This document shows, in pieces, positions 27,760 through 36,019 of a DNA stretch of 64,000 nucleotides (the stretch's first letter is position 1; each line of letters opens with the position of its first letter). Below the pieces are notes generated by a model that did no database searches, had not been told where the DNA came from, and worked only from the letters and a program-made list of their open reading frames with translations. This DNA is from Rhodoblastus sp963713695. GTDB lineage: Bacteria; Pseudomonadota; Alphaproteobacteria; Rhizobiales; Beijerinckiaceae. The DNA is taken from positions 774,272-838,271 of the forward strand of contig CAVQMU010000002.1 of the NCBI GenBank assembly GCA_963713695.1. Reading direction: 5' to 3'. A program made the position numbers and the translations under genes.

Positions 27760-29589
27760 ATGTGCGGCATTGTCGGCATTCTCGGTCAGGGCCCCGTTGC
27801 AGGCTCGCTGGTCGACGCGCTGAAGCGTCTCGAATATCGCGGATATGATTCGGCCGGCATCGCCACGCTGGAGGGCGGAAAGCTGGAGCGCCGCCGCGCC
27901 GAGGGCAAGTTGCGCAATCTTGAAGCGCTGCTGCGGGAAAAACCGCTCGACGGCTCTGTCGGCATCGGCCACACCCGCTGGGCGACGCATGGACGACCCA
28001 CGGAAAACAACGCCCATCCGCACATGACCGAAAGGCTTGCTGTGGTGCATAACGGCATCATCGAGAATTTCCGCGAATTGCGCGACGGTCTCGCGGCCAG
28101 GGGACACGTCTTCGTCACCCAGACCGATACGGAGGCGGTGGCCCATCTCGTCACCGACCAGATCGACAAGGGATTGTCGCCGGAACAGGCGGTGGCCGCC
28201 AGCCTGCCACTGCTCAAGGGCGCCTTCGCCCTGGCCTTCCTGTTCGAGGGAGAGCAAAACCTGCTGATCGGCGCGCGGCGCGGCGCGCCCCTGGCGGTCG
28301 GCTACGGCGAGGGCGGTGAAATGTATCTCGGCTCCGACGCCCTGGCCCTGGCGGCCTTCACGGATACGATCACCTATCTCGAGGACGGCGACTGGGTGAT
28401 CCTGCGTCGCGGCTCGGCCGAATTTCGCGACGAGGCCAACCAGCCCGTGGTCAGGCCCAAGCTGAAGACCCAGGCCTCGGCCTTTCTCGTCGACAAGGGC
28501 AATTACCGCCATTTCATGGCCAAGGAAATCCACGAGCAGCCGGAAGTCGTGGCGCGCACGCTCGCCCATTACATCGATTTTTCCAGTTCCTCCGTGCGCC
28601 TGCCATTCGAATTGCCTTTCGACGCGAAAAAGCTGACGGGCATCACCATCACCGCCTGCGGCACTGCCTATTACGCCGGCCTCGTCGCCAAATACTGGTT
28701 CGAGCGCTTTGCCCGCCTGCGCGTTGAAATCGACGTGGCCTCGGAATTCCGCTACCGCGAAGCGCCCTTGCCCGACGAGGGGCTGATGATCGTCGTGTCG
28801 CAATCGGGCGAGACGGCGGACACGCTCGCCGGCCTGCGCTACGCCAAGGCGCACGGCCAGAAGATCATCGGCGTGGTCAATGTTCCCACATCGACGATTG
28901 CGCGCGAGGCCGATGTCGCGGCGCCGACGCTGGCGGGGCCGGAGATCGGCGTCGCCTCGACCAAGGCCTTCACCTGCCAGCTCACGGTGCTGGCGGCCCT
29001 TGCCCTGGCGCTCGGGCGTGAGCGCGGCGTGCTCGACCGCGAGACGGAACAGCGGCTGATCAACGAATTGATGGTGGTCCCGGGCTTGCTCGCGGAAGTC
29101 ATGAAGCTCGAGACGGGCATCGAGACGCTGGCGCATCAGCTCGGCAAGGCGACGGACGTGCTCTATCTCGGCCGCGGCACCTCCTATCCGCTGGCGCTTG
29201 AAGGCGCTCTCAAGCTGAAGGAAATCTCCTATATTCACGCGGAAGGCTATGCGGCGGGCGAGTTGAAGCACGGGCCGATCGCGCTGATCGACGAGCAATT
29301 GCCGGTGATCGTTATCGCGCCGACCGATCCGGTGCTGGAAAAGACCATTTCCAACCTGCAGGAGGTTTCCGCGCGGGGCGGGAGGATCATCATGGTCGCG
29401 GATAATCATGCGATCGAAGAGGCGGCGGTGACGTTGGCGGGCGAAATCTGCATGCCTGACATGGCGCCCGACTTTTCCGCCATCGTCTATGCCGCGCCGA
29501 TCCAGATGCTGGCCTATTACACCGCGGTCTTCATGGGCAAGGACGTCGACCAACCGAGGAATCTCGCAAAGAGCGTCACGGTGGAATAG
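27760..29589 (+). CDS. glmS: Glutamine-fructose-6-phosphate aminotransferase (isomerizing)
   Basis: First committed step to UDP-GlcNAc: fructose-6-P plus glutamine gives glucosamine-6-P. The start is set at MCGIVGILG, because the Cys after Met is the N-terminal nucleophile of the class II glutaminase domain (residues about 1-240; GIGHTRWATHGRP, NGIIENFRELR). Two SIS sugar-isomerase domains follow (TACGTAYYAGLVAKYW, VSQSGETADTL, LGRGTSYPLALEGALKLKEISYIHAEGY), and the C-terminus ends NLAKSVTVE, the family's closing motif. The length, 609 residues, is standard. No glmS ribozyme, which is a Firmicute feature, is seen upstream. An upstream in-frame ATG would bury the catalytic Cys and is rejected. 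Confidence 0.97.
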   Translation: MCGIVGILGQGPVAGSLVDALKRLEYRGYDSAGIATLEGGKLERRRAEGKLRNLEALLREKPLDGSVGIGHTRWATHGRPTENNAHPHMTERLAVVHNGIIENFRELRDGLAARGHVFVTQTDTEAVAHLVTDQIDKGLSPEQAVAASLPLLKGAFALAFLFEGEQNLLIGARRGAPLAVGYGEGGEMYLGSDALALAAFTDTITYLEDGDWVILRRGSAEFRDEANQPVVRPKLKTQASAFLVDKGNYRHFMAKEIHEQPEVVARTLAHYIDFSSSSVRLPFELPFDAKKLTGITITACGTAYYAGLVAKYWFERFARLRVEIDVASEFRYREAPLPDEGLMIVVSQSGETADTLAGLRYAKAHGQKIIGVVNVPTSTIAREADVAAPTLAGPEIGVASTKAFTCQLTVLAALALALGRERGVLDRETEQRLINELMVVPGLLAEVMKLETGIETLAHQLGKATDVLYLGRGTSYPLALEGALKLKEISYIHAEGYAAGELKHGPIALIDEQLPVIVIAPTDPVLEKTISNLQEVSARGGRIIMVADNHAIEEAAVTLAGEICMPDMAPDFSAIVYAAPIQMLAYYTAVFMGKDVDQPRNLAKSVTVE

Positions 29590-29808
29590 GACTGGGATAA
29601 TCCGGCGTCGAAAACGCGCTGAAAGTGGAGGCTATTGCTTTGGCGACATTGGCGGAAAAAGAAAAATAGGGAAATGGCGACCGTCTCATGCTCGCATGCT
29701 CCCCCTGAGGGGTTCCTCCCGCGCCGGCTATGCGTCATTTCCAAGTTGGCCTTCCTCTTCGAATCGGCGGCCCTGTCGTGTGCCACGATCATTATGGCTT
29801 GGCGCCCA

Positions 29809-30759
29809 TCATTGCCGCGCCCTGACCTCTATCGTCAGATGCGACAAGGTCTTGAAGTTTTGTAGTTTTTCCCGATAGAAGGCCTCGCTTCGCTGCTGTG
29901 TGGTGACCACCGACAAGATGGCGCCGAGATGGCCCGGCCCCAGCCGCCACAGATGAACGTCAGCGAGGCTGTCGCCGTCGCCTTCGATCGCGCCGCGCAA
30001 ATTTTCTGTCATGGCCTTGTCGGGGTTCATGTCGAGCAGAATGGCGCTGGTGTCGCGGATCAGCGTCAAGGCCCATGAGGCGATGACGAAGGCGCCGACG
30101 ATGCCGGCGAGCGGGTCCATCCACAGCCAGCCGAAGCTCTTCGCCAGCAGCAGACCGACGATGACCAGCACGGAGACGGCCGCGTCGGCAATCACATGCA
30201 CCAGCGCCGCGCGAAAATTGTTGTCGCGGTGATGGTGATGATCGTCATGGTCGTGATCATGGTCATGCCCATGCTCGTGCGCATGATCGTGGCCGTGATG
30301 GTGATGGTCGCCGCCGAGCAGCCAGGCGCTGGCGAGATTGACCGCGAGGCCGAGGCAGGCGACCGGAATGGCTTCCGCGAATTTGATCGGCACGGGATCG
30401 AACAGGCGGGAAATGGCTTCATAGCCGATCAGCAGGGCGATCATCGCCAGGATCAGCGCGCTGGTGAAGCCCGCGAGGTCGCCGAGCTTTCCGGTGCCAA
30501 AGGTGAAGCGCGGATCGCCCGCATAGCGGCGGGCGTAGGTGTAGGCCAGCGCGGCCAGCAGCAGCGCGCCGGCATGGGTGCTCATGTGGACGCCGTCGGC
30601 GACGAGCGCCACCGAGCCGAACAGCCAGCCGCCGACGATTTCGAGAACCATCATGGCTGTGCAAAGCCAGATCACCGCCCAGGTCTTCTTCTCGCTGGTT
30701 TCGTGCTGTTCGCCGAGAAAAAAATGGTCGTGGAAGGCTTCGGCGGGACTATCGCTCAT
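29809..30759 (-). CDS. dmeF: DmeF-type cation diffusion facilitator (Co/Ni efflux)
   Basis: Six-helix CDF transporter of 316 residues that exports divalent metals by proton antiport. A very His/Asp-rich cytoplasmic loop between helices IV and V (GGDHHHHGHDHAHEHGHD and on) is typical of DmeF and ZitB types. Helix II has ADGVHMSTHAGALL and helix V HVIADAAVSV, the HxxxD-style metal sites, and DPLAGIVGAF follows. It begins 7 nt downstream of the RcnR-like regulator and shares its operator. The regulator's RcnR-type ligands favour cobalt and nickel over zinc as inducers, so the gene is named dmeF by context. The C-terminal domain is present to the end (LSHLTIEVRARQ). Confidence 0.85.
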   Translation of the reverse strand: MSDSPAEAFHDHFFLGEQHETSEKKTWAVIWLCTAMMVLEIVGGWLFGSVALVADGVHMSTHAGALLLAALAYTYARRYAGDPRFTFGTGKLGDLAGFTSALILAMIALLIGYEAISRLFDPVPIKFAEAIPVACLGLAVNLASAWLLGGDHHHHGHDHAHEHGHDHDHDHDDHHHHRDNNFRAALVHVIADAAVSVLVIVGLLLAKSFGWLWMDPLAGIVGAFVIASWALTLIRDTSAILLDMNPDKAMTENLRGAIEGDGDSLADVHLWRLGPGHLGAILSVVTTQQRSEAFYREKLQNFKTLSHLTIEVRARQ

Positions 30760-30766
30760 TCGGGCC

Positions 30767-31045
30767 TCATTTCAGATAGGTTCGGACGACATCGAGCAAC
30801 TGCCCGGCTGCGTCCCGGTCGAGTGCGCCTGGATGTTTCTCATTATCAACGAGATGTGTCAGGACGTGGTCTTCGACTACCTCGGCCATCAGCCCCGCCA
30901 TCGCGCCCCGCGCGGCGGCGATCAGATGCATGACCTTCTCGCAACCCGCCTCGCTCTCGAGCGCCCTCTCGACCGCCTCGACCTGCCCGCGAATGCGCCT
31001 GATGCGGGCGAGGAGCTTCTGCTTTTCGTGGATCGTGTGAGTCAT
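30767..31045 (-). CDS. dmeR: RcnR/CsoR-family metal-sensing repressor (DmeR)
   Basis: All-helical DNA-binding repressor of 92 residues. It keeps H3, C35, H60 and H64, the exact positions of the Ni/Co ligands of E. coli RcnR, and the DNA-contacting stretch KLLARIRRIRGQVEAVERAL. This ligand set (WXYZ fingerprint H-C-H-H) points to cobalt or nickel sensing rather than copper (CsoR) or formaldehyde (FrmR, which shares some of these residues). The ATG at 31045 is preceded by a G/C-tract operator, and dmeF follows 7 nt after its stop. Metal binding should release the operator and induce efflux. The ligand count is read directly; specificity is inferred. Confidence 0.88.
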   Translation of the reverse strand: MTHTIHEKQKLLARIRRIRGQVEAVERALESEAGCEKVMHLIAAARGAMAGLMAEVVEDHVLTHLVDNEKHPGALDRDAAGQLLDVVRTYLK

Positions 31046-31057
31046 GAGCCAAACATA

Positions 31058-31079
31058 ACATACCCCCTGACCCTATACC
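31058..31079 (-). promoter_or_regulatory. Candidate DmeR operator
   Basis: Just upstream of dmeR lies ATACCCCCTGACCCTAT: TA-rich ends flanking C tracts. This is the TA-(G/C)n-TA form used by RcnR/CsoR repressors, here in a near-dyad arrangement. It begins about 15 nt from the dmeR start, so repressor binding would block transcription of dmeR-dmeF. Confidence 0.55.
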
Positions 31080-31255
31080 ACGAAATTGGCGCAAAATTTT
31101 CGATTGCCGGACCGCCCTAGGCGAGACCCGATCCTTGCTTGGCTGTCCAAAGGGAAAGCCGCTGTATCGCCGTCCATTGCACAAATGGCGAATTAACCTT
31201 TGCCTGCCAAATTCTGCGTGAGCTCCAGGGGCTCCAAAAAGATGAACTGCGCCCC

Positions 31256-33375
31256 GTGACGATCCGATCAGCGAGACAAGACTTGCCAACGATTCTCGGC
31301 CTCAATTCAGCGCCAGCGCATCCGAAATACCGCGCCGACATTGACGGCCTGCGCGCGGTCGCGGTTCTGTCTGTTGTGATTTTCCACGCGTTTCCTGAAG
31401 CGCTCGCAGGTGGATTTCAGCGGCGTCGACATTTTCTTCGTGATTTCGGGCTTCCTCATTTCGACGATCATCATCGAGAAATCTTGAGCGCGGCTCCTTC
31501 AGTTTTGCCGATTTCTACGCCCGTCGGATCAAGCGCATCGCCCCGGCGCTTGTTCTGGTCCTCGCGGCCAGCGTCGGCCTCGGCTGGTTCGCGCTTTTTG
31601 CCGACGAAATGCGCGAACTCGGAAAGCACATTTTCGCCGGCGCGGGCTTTGCCTCCAATTTCGTGCTCTGGAGCGAGGCCGGTTACTTCGACGAAGCGGC
31701 CGAGACCAAGCCCCTGCTGCATTTGTGGAGCCTCGGGGTCGAGGAGCAGTTCTACATCGTCTGGCCAGCCGTGCTCTGGGCGTCGTGGCGTCTGCGTTTT
31801 CCCGTGCCGATCGTGATACTGGCGCTCGGCCTGGGCTCTTTTGCCTTCAATCTTCATCAGGCGGGCGTCGACGCCGTTGCTGATTTCTATTCGCCGCAGA
31901 CGAGATTCTGGGAATTGCTGAGCGGCGCCTTGCTCGCATGGGTCATGCTACACCGGGCCGAGATCGGACGCTCGTTCGAAAAACTTGGATTTGTTTCGCA
32001 ACAAACGCCCGGCCGGCTCGCGGCGGCGCAGTTTTTGGCCGGCCGGGCAGGTCTTGCAGGCGTCGCGCTCATCGGGCTTGGCTTCGCGCTGATCAAGCCA
32101 GACTCCGGTTATCCCGGCGCATGGGCGTTGTTTCCCGTCCTCGGCGCGGTGCTGTTGATCGCCTCCGGCCCGGGGGCGGACATCAACAAGCGGGTCCTGT
32201 CGCATCCCCTTGCGGTCTGGTTCGGCGTCATCAGCTATCCGCTTTATCTCTGGCACTGGCCGCTGCTGAGTTTTGCTCGCGTGATTGAAGGGGACCAGCC
32301 CAAAATCGCCATTCGCCTGTCTGTGGTGGCGTTCGCGATCGTTTTGGCGTGGCTGACTTACCGTTTCATGGAGCGGCCGTTCCGTTTCGGCGCGCCGGCC
32401 CGCTTCAAGGTCCCGGCGCTGGCCGCGGCGATGCTGGCGCTTGCACTCATCGGCGCCGCCGCCAGTCTCGTTGACGAACGCGCGCTGCAGGCGGCCCTGC
32501 GCCTGAACCGCGGCGACCCTTCTCGGCAGGTCGGCTGGAAAGTTCCCGTTGGCACGGATCTCCAGGCCAGCTCCTGCAGGACGCGCTTCCCCGATCGCGC
32601 GAGTAGATCGTCAGCGATGCGGGACGACAATTTCTGCTATCTGCAAAGGAACGACGCTGATCCGAATGTCGTCATGATAGGCGATTCCCTGAATTTGAGC
32701 CTGTTCCCGGGATTGGCCCGTTACGACGATTTCAATCTCCTGGTTCTCTCAGCGAGCGCGGCCGCGCCCTTTTACAATACGCGCTCGACTGACGATCTCG
32801 ACGAGGTCCGGCGCCAGAACTATCGCATGACCAACCAGGCGCTGGATTACGCCATCGCCAGTCCGGATATCAAGGTCGTCGTGCTCTCATTCCTGAGCGG
32901 CGCGTTGATAACCCAGCCTGATCTTGCCTTTCAGATCACCGACCTCGAAGATCCCAACAACAGCAACGCCAGGGAGGTGTTCGAGCACGTGGCGACGCGG
33001 ACTTTGCGCAGGCTGACGGCGGCCGGAAAGAAAGTCGTTTACATCCTGCCCTACCCAACCCTTCCGTTCGAGGTGGAGCGCTGCCTCGCGCAGCGCCGGC
33101 AGACCGGGCTTGGCGCCAGCGAGGAGACCTGTCAGCTGGGCGACCTTGCGCCCGGCAGTGCGACCTACCGCGACTGGACGCTTGCGGTCCTGAAGAAATT
33201 TCCTGAGGTCAAGCTGGTGGATCTGGAGTTCTCGCTCTGCAAGGAGCGTCATTGTTCCCTGATCAAAGACGGAGAACTGCTGTTTCGCGACCGCATCCAT
33301 CTCACGCTCACCGGGTCTGCCGTCGCCGCCAAGGTCTTGCATCCCGCGATCATCGAGAGCTTGCGCGGAGGGTGA
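31256..33375 (+). CDS. OafA/YrhL-type acyltransferase with C-terminal SGNH domain, two frame interruptions
   Basis: Integral membrane acyltransferase-3 enzyme that acylates (often acetylates) a surface polysaccharide or lipid sugar. The opening YRADIDGLRAVAVLSVVIFHAFPE holds the family's catalytic His. LHLWSLGVEEQFYIVWP, YPLYLWHWPLLSFARV and TYRFMERPFR follow. The C-terminal SGNH hydrolase-like domain (about the last 250 residues) has VVMIGDSLNLSLFPGL and DRIHLTLTGSAV. Two breaks are needed: near 31413, after which GVDIFFVISGFLISTIIIEKS reads in one frame, and near 31485, after which FADFYARRIKRIAPALVL reads in another; the last frame runs cleanly to 33375. The start is uncertain; GTG at 31256 or an ATG further upstream. 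The substrate is unknown. Confidence 0.8.
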
Positions 33376-33426
33376 GATGAGCCGCAAATGCAATTCACGG
33401 GCGATGAGGTTTTGTTCCTCCCGCCC

Positions 33427-33456
33427 TTGCCTTCAGCCCCAAAAATCGGTTATTAG
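33427..33456 (+). promoter_or_regulatory. Candidate sigma-70 promoter for the leuA leader
   Basis: TTGCCT (33427-33432) and TATTAG (33451-33456) are separated by 18 nt and lie about 70 nt before the leader peptide start. They fit -35 and -10 boxes. This is pattern matching only. Confidence 0.35.
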
Positions 33457-33525
33457 AACCCTTCCAGGCCGTTGCGCCCTAGACCGCGAGCAGACGTGTC
33501 CCACGACGCTAACCAGACGCAGACG

Positions 33526-33597
33526 ATGAACGCCGGGCGAAAAATCGCCCAGCGGCCGTCCGCGCGCGCGGAAAAACTCCTTCTTATCAACCCCTGA
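33526..33597 (+). CDS. leuL: leuA leader peptide (LeuL), 23 residues
   Basis: A short frame from ATG 33526 to TGA 33595 encodes MNAGRKIAQR followed by PSARAEKLLLINP. Three consecutive Leu codons (CTC CTT CTT, 33577-33585) plus an Ile codon lie just before the stop, followed at once by stem-loops and then leuA. This is the layout of a classical ribosome-mediated attenuator. Stalling on Leu codons when charged tRNA-Leu is scarce would alter folding of the downstream RNA and raise leuA expression. Attenuation of leuA is known in alphaproteobacteria; this copy was identified from sequence alone. A strong Shine-Dalgarno is not evident. Confidence 0.75.
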   Translation: MNAGRKIAQRPSARAEKLLLINP

Positions 33598-33684
33598 GGG
33601 CCGGCCGGGCTTTGCCTGGGCGCTCAGGGGTGTTCGCAAAAACCTTTACCGGCCCCGCAGCCATGCGCCGGGGCGAAAAGTTTT
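33591..33684 (+). promoter_or_regulatory. leuA attenuator stem-loops
   Basis: CCCCTGAG (33591-33598) pairs perfectly with CTCAGGGG (33623-33630), and GCCCCG (33652-33657) with CGGGGC (33669-33674); the latter is followed by GAAAAGTTTT. The GGGG of the first stem could instead pair with the CCCC of the second, giving mutually exclusive folds. The T run is weak, so control might act on translation of leuA, which starts 13 nt later, rather than on termination. Confidence 0.6.
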
Positions 33685-33696
33685 CAGGATTTTCCG

Positions 33697-35268
33697 ATGA
33701 CCGAAGAGCAGAACGCAGCAAAACCCAATACCGACCGCATCTTCATTTTCGACACCACCCTGCGCGACGGCGAGCAATGCCCGGGGGCGTCGATGACGTT
33801 TGAAGAAAAGCTGGAGGTCGCCGATATCCTGGACGCACTGGGCGTCGATATCATCGAGGCTGGCTTTCCCATCGCCTCGCAGGGTGATTTCGAATCCGTC
33901 TCCGAAGTCGCCAAGCGCGTGAAAAACGCTTCCGTCGCCGGCCTGTCGCGCGCCTCGGCGAAAGATATCGACCGTTGCGCCGAGGCGGTGAAACACGCCA
34001 GAATCCCGCGCATCCACACGTTCATCTCCACATCGCCTGTTCACATGCAGTACAAGCTGCAAATGACGCCGGAAAAGGTGCTGGAATTGATCGCCTCCTC
34101 GGTGTCTCGCGCGCGGAATCATGTGGAATTCGTGGAGTGGTCGGCGGAAGACGGCACCCGCACCGAGCATGACTTTTTATGCCGCGCGGTCGAGACGGCG
34201 ATCAACGCCGGCGCCACCACCATCAACATTCCCGACACCGTCGGCTATACGACGCCGGACGAATATCGCGCCTTGTTCCAGATGGTGCGCTCGCGCGTGC
34301 CCAATGCCGACAAGGCCATTTTCTCGGTCCATTGCCACAATGACCTGGGCATGGCCGTGGCCAATTCGATCGCCGGCGTGCAGGGCGGCGCGCGGCAGAT
34401 CGAATGCACCGTCAACGGCATCGGCGAGCGCGCCGGCAATGCGGCGCTCGAAGAAATCGTCATGGCCATGCGCACCCGCGCCGATGCCTTGCCCTACACC
34501 AACAAGATCGAGACGACCCTGCTGACTCGCGCCTCAAAGCTGGTTTCGGCAGTGACCTCATTCCCGGTGCAGTACAACAAGTCGATCGTCGGCCGGAACG
34601 CCTTCGCCCATGAAAGCGGCATCCATCAGGACGGCATGCTGAAGAACGCCCATACCTACGAGATCATGACGCCTGAGTCGGTTGGCGTGTCCAAGACCAA
34701 TCTCGTCATGGGCAAGCATTCGGGCCGTCACGCCTTCCGCGAAAAGCTGAAGGAATTGGGCTACGACCTGGGCGACAACGGGCTGGAGGTCGCCTTCACC
34801 CGCTTCAAGGACTTGGCTGACCGCAAGAAGATCGTTTACGACGAGGATATCGCCGCGCTGGTGGACGACGAGATCGTCTCCTCGCACGAGCGCATCAAGG
34901 TCGTCGAACTGACCGTGGTCGCAGGCACCAAGGGACCGCAGAAGGCGGCGCTGACGCTGGACATCGACGGCGTTCAAAGCACCCATCAATCCACGGGCAA
35001 CGGCCCGGTGGACGCGATCTTCAACGCCATCCACGCCTTGGCGCCGCATGAGGCGAAGCTGGAGCTCTACCAGGTCCATGCGGTGACGGAAGGCACGGAC
35101 GCCCAGGCCGAAGTCTCGGTGCGCCTGTCGGAAAACGGCAATGTGGTCACCGGCAAGGGCGCCGATCCCGATACGCTGGTCGCCTCGGCCCGCGCCTATG
35201 TCGCGGCGCTGAACAAGGTTTTCGCCAAGCGCGGCCGCGGCCCGTTGGAGGCCATCGCCTCGATCTGA
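33697..35268 (+). CDS. leuA: 2-isopropylmalate synthase
   Basis: First enzyme of leucine synthesis: condenses acetyl-CoA with 2-ketoisovalerate. The 523-residue protein has the TIM-barrel start FIFDTTLRDGEQCPGASM, the metal-site SVHCHNDLGMAVANS, NGIGERAGNAALEE and FAHESGIHQDGM, all of the bacterial LeuA type. The C-terminal regulatory domain (about 390-523) that binds leucine for feedback inhibition is complete. It is preceded by a leucine-rich leader peptide and stem-loops, giving a second level of end-product control. Other leu genes are not in the window. The frame is intact and the length typical. Confidence 0.97.
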   Translation: MTEEQNAAKPNTDRIFIFDTTLRDGEQCPGASMTFEEKLEVADILDALGVDIIEAGFPIASQGDFESVSEVAKRVKNASVAGLSRASAKDIDRCAEAVKHARIPRIHTFISTSPVHMQYKLQMTPEKVLELIASSVSRARNHVEFVEWSAEDGTRTEHDFLCRAVETAINAGATTINIPDTVGYTTPDEYRALFQMVRSRVPNADKAIFSVHCHNDLGMAVANSIAGVQGGARQIECTVNGIGERAGNAALEEIVMAMRTRADALPYTNKIETTLLTRASKLVSAVTSFPVQYNKSIVGRNAFAHESGIHQDGMLKNAHTYEIMTPESVGVSKTNLVMGKHSGRHAFREKLKELGYDLGDNGLEVAFTRFKDLADRKKIVYDEDIAALVDDEIVSSHERIKVVELTVVAGTKGPQKAALTLDIDGVQSTHQSTGNGPVDAIFNAIHALAPHEAKLELYQVHAVTEGTDAQAEVSVRLSENGNVVTGKGADPDTLVASARAYVAALNKVFAKRGRGPLEAIASI

Positions 35269-35280
35269 CCTGGCGAAAAA

Positions 35281-35333
35281 GCCGCCGGAAACAGGATTTC
35301 GACCCGTGAGGGCGAAAGTCCCTGTCCGGCGGC
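35281..35333 (+). terminator. Large imperfect hairpin after leuA
   Basis: GCCGCCGGAAACAGG (35281-35295) pairs with CCTGTCCGGCGGC (35321-35333) apart from one bulge, closing a 25-nt inner region that may form a second small stem (GACCC/AGGGC). It lies 13 nt past the leuA stop. It lacks a following T run (GCTAAAAATC), so it may be a stabilising or terminator-like structure. The rest of 35269-35593 holds no gene that I can support. Confidence 0.5.
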
Positions 35334-35593
35334 GCTAAAAATCGGCTAGCGATGCAAACAGTGGACGGAAAACCCGGCCACGAAGAGTGAAGTTACAGAT
35401 CACGATTTTCGCCGCATCTCCCATTTAGGGTATGCGGCGATTTTTATTCACGCCATCGGCGGTAAAGTGAGGCGTCCTGCATTTGACAGGGATCGCCCTG
35501 ATGCCGGCGCTTCGGCAAAAGGCCTTGCGCTGGCTTTTTCTGGTTGCGCTCGGGCGGCTGCATGACCAGATGAAAGCAAACGGGGAGGCTTTC

Positions 35594-35965
35594 ATGGTTG
35601 GATTTCTCATTCGCGCGGCGGTGGTCGCGATCGGCTTGTGGGTCGCGTCGCGCATCGTGCCGGGCGTGGCGTTTTCCTCTGGCGAAAGCCTGATATGGGC
35701 GGCCATCCTGCTGGGCATCGTCAACGCCATCGTGCGGCCGGTGCTGGTTTTCCTCACCTTTCCGATCACGCTTCTGACGCTCGGCCTCTTCCTGCTGATC
35801 ATCAACGGCCTGATGGTCGAACTGGTGGCGCATTTCCTGAAGGGATTCGAGGTGGACGGGTTGTGGCCGGCGATCCTGACCTCGCTGGTCGTCAGCCTGA
35901 CCTCATGGGTCATGTCCTGCTTCGTCGGCCCCGCCGGTTTCGAGGTCGTCGCGGTTCGTCGTTGA
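35594..35965 (+). CDS. PF04020-type four-helix membrane protein ('phage holin family 4')
   Basis: Small integral membrane protein of 123 residues with four hydrophobic segments (VGFLIRAAVVAIGLWVA; LIWAAILLGIVNAIVRPVLVFLTF; LLTLGLFLLIINGLMVELVA; AILTSLVVSLTSWVMSC). The NAIVRPVLVFLTFPITLLTLGLFLLIINGL core is the signature of the family, here split over the two middle helices. Despite the 'holin' label, this is a broadly conserved chromosomal protein of unknown function and no phage genes are nearby. The start at 35594 follows GGGGAGG with a 5-nt spacer and is preferred over an ATG 37 codons upstream. The SPFH-protein gene follows 54 nt later. Confidence 0.8.
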   Translation: MVGFLIRAAVVAIGLWVASRIVPGVAFSSGESLIWAAILLGIVNAIVRPVLVFLTFPITLLTLGLFLLIINGLMVELVAHFLKGFEVDGLWPAILTSLVVSLTSWVMSCFVGPAGFEVVAVRR

Positions 35966-36019
35966 TTCTTGCGGCCCCATGGTCAAGATTGGACCCGTCT
36001 CAGCAGGCGGGCCCAAGCC

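Noticed and set aside
30196..30320. Tandem CAT/GTG-rich repeat
   Set aside because: It is the coding sequence of the His/Asp-rich metal loop of the CDF transporter, not an independent repeat element.
35594..35965. Possible prophage remnant because of the 'phage holin' family name
   Set aside because: No phage structural, integrase or lysis genes are near; the family is a widespread chromosomal membrane protein.
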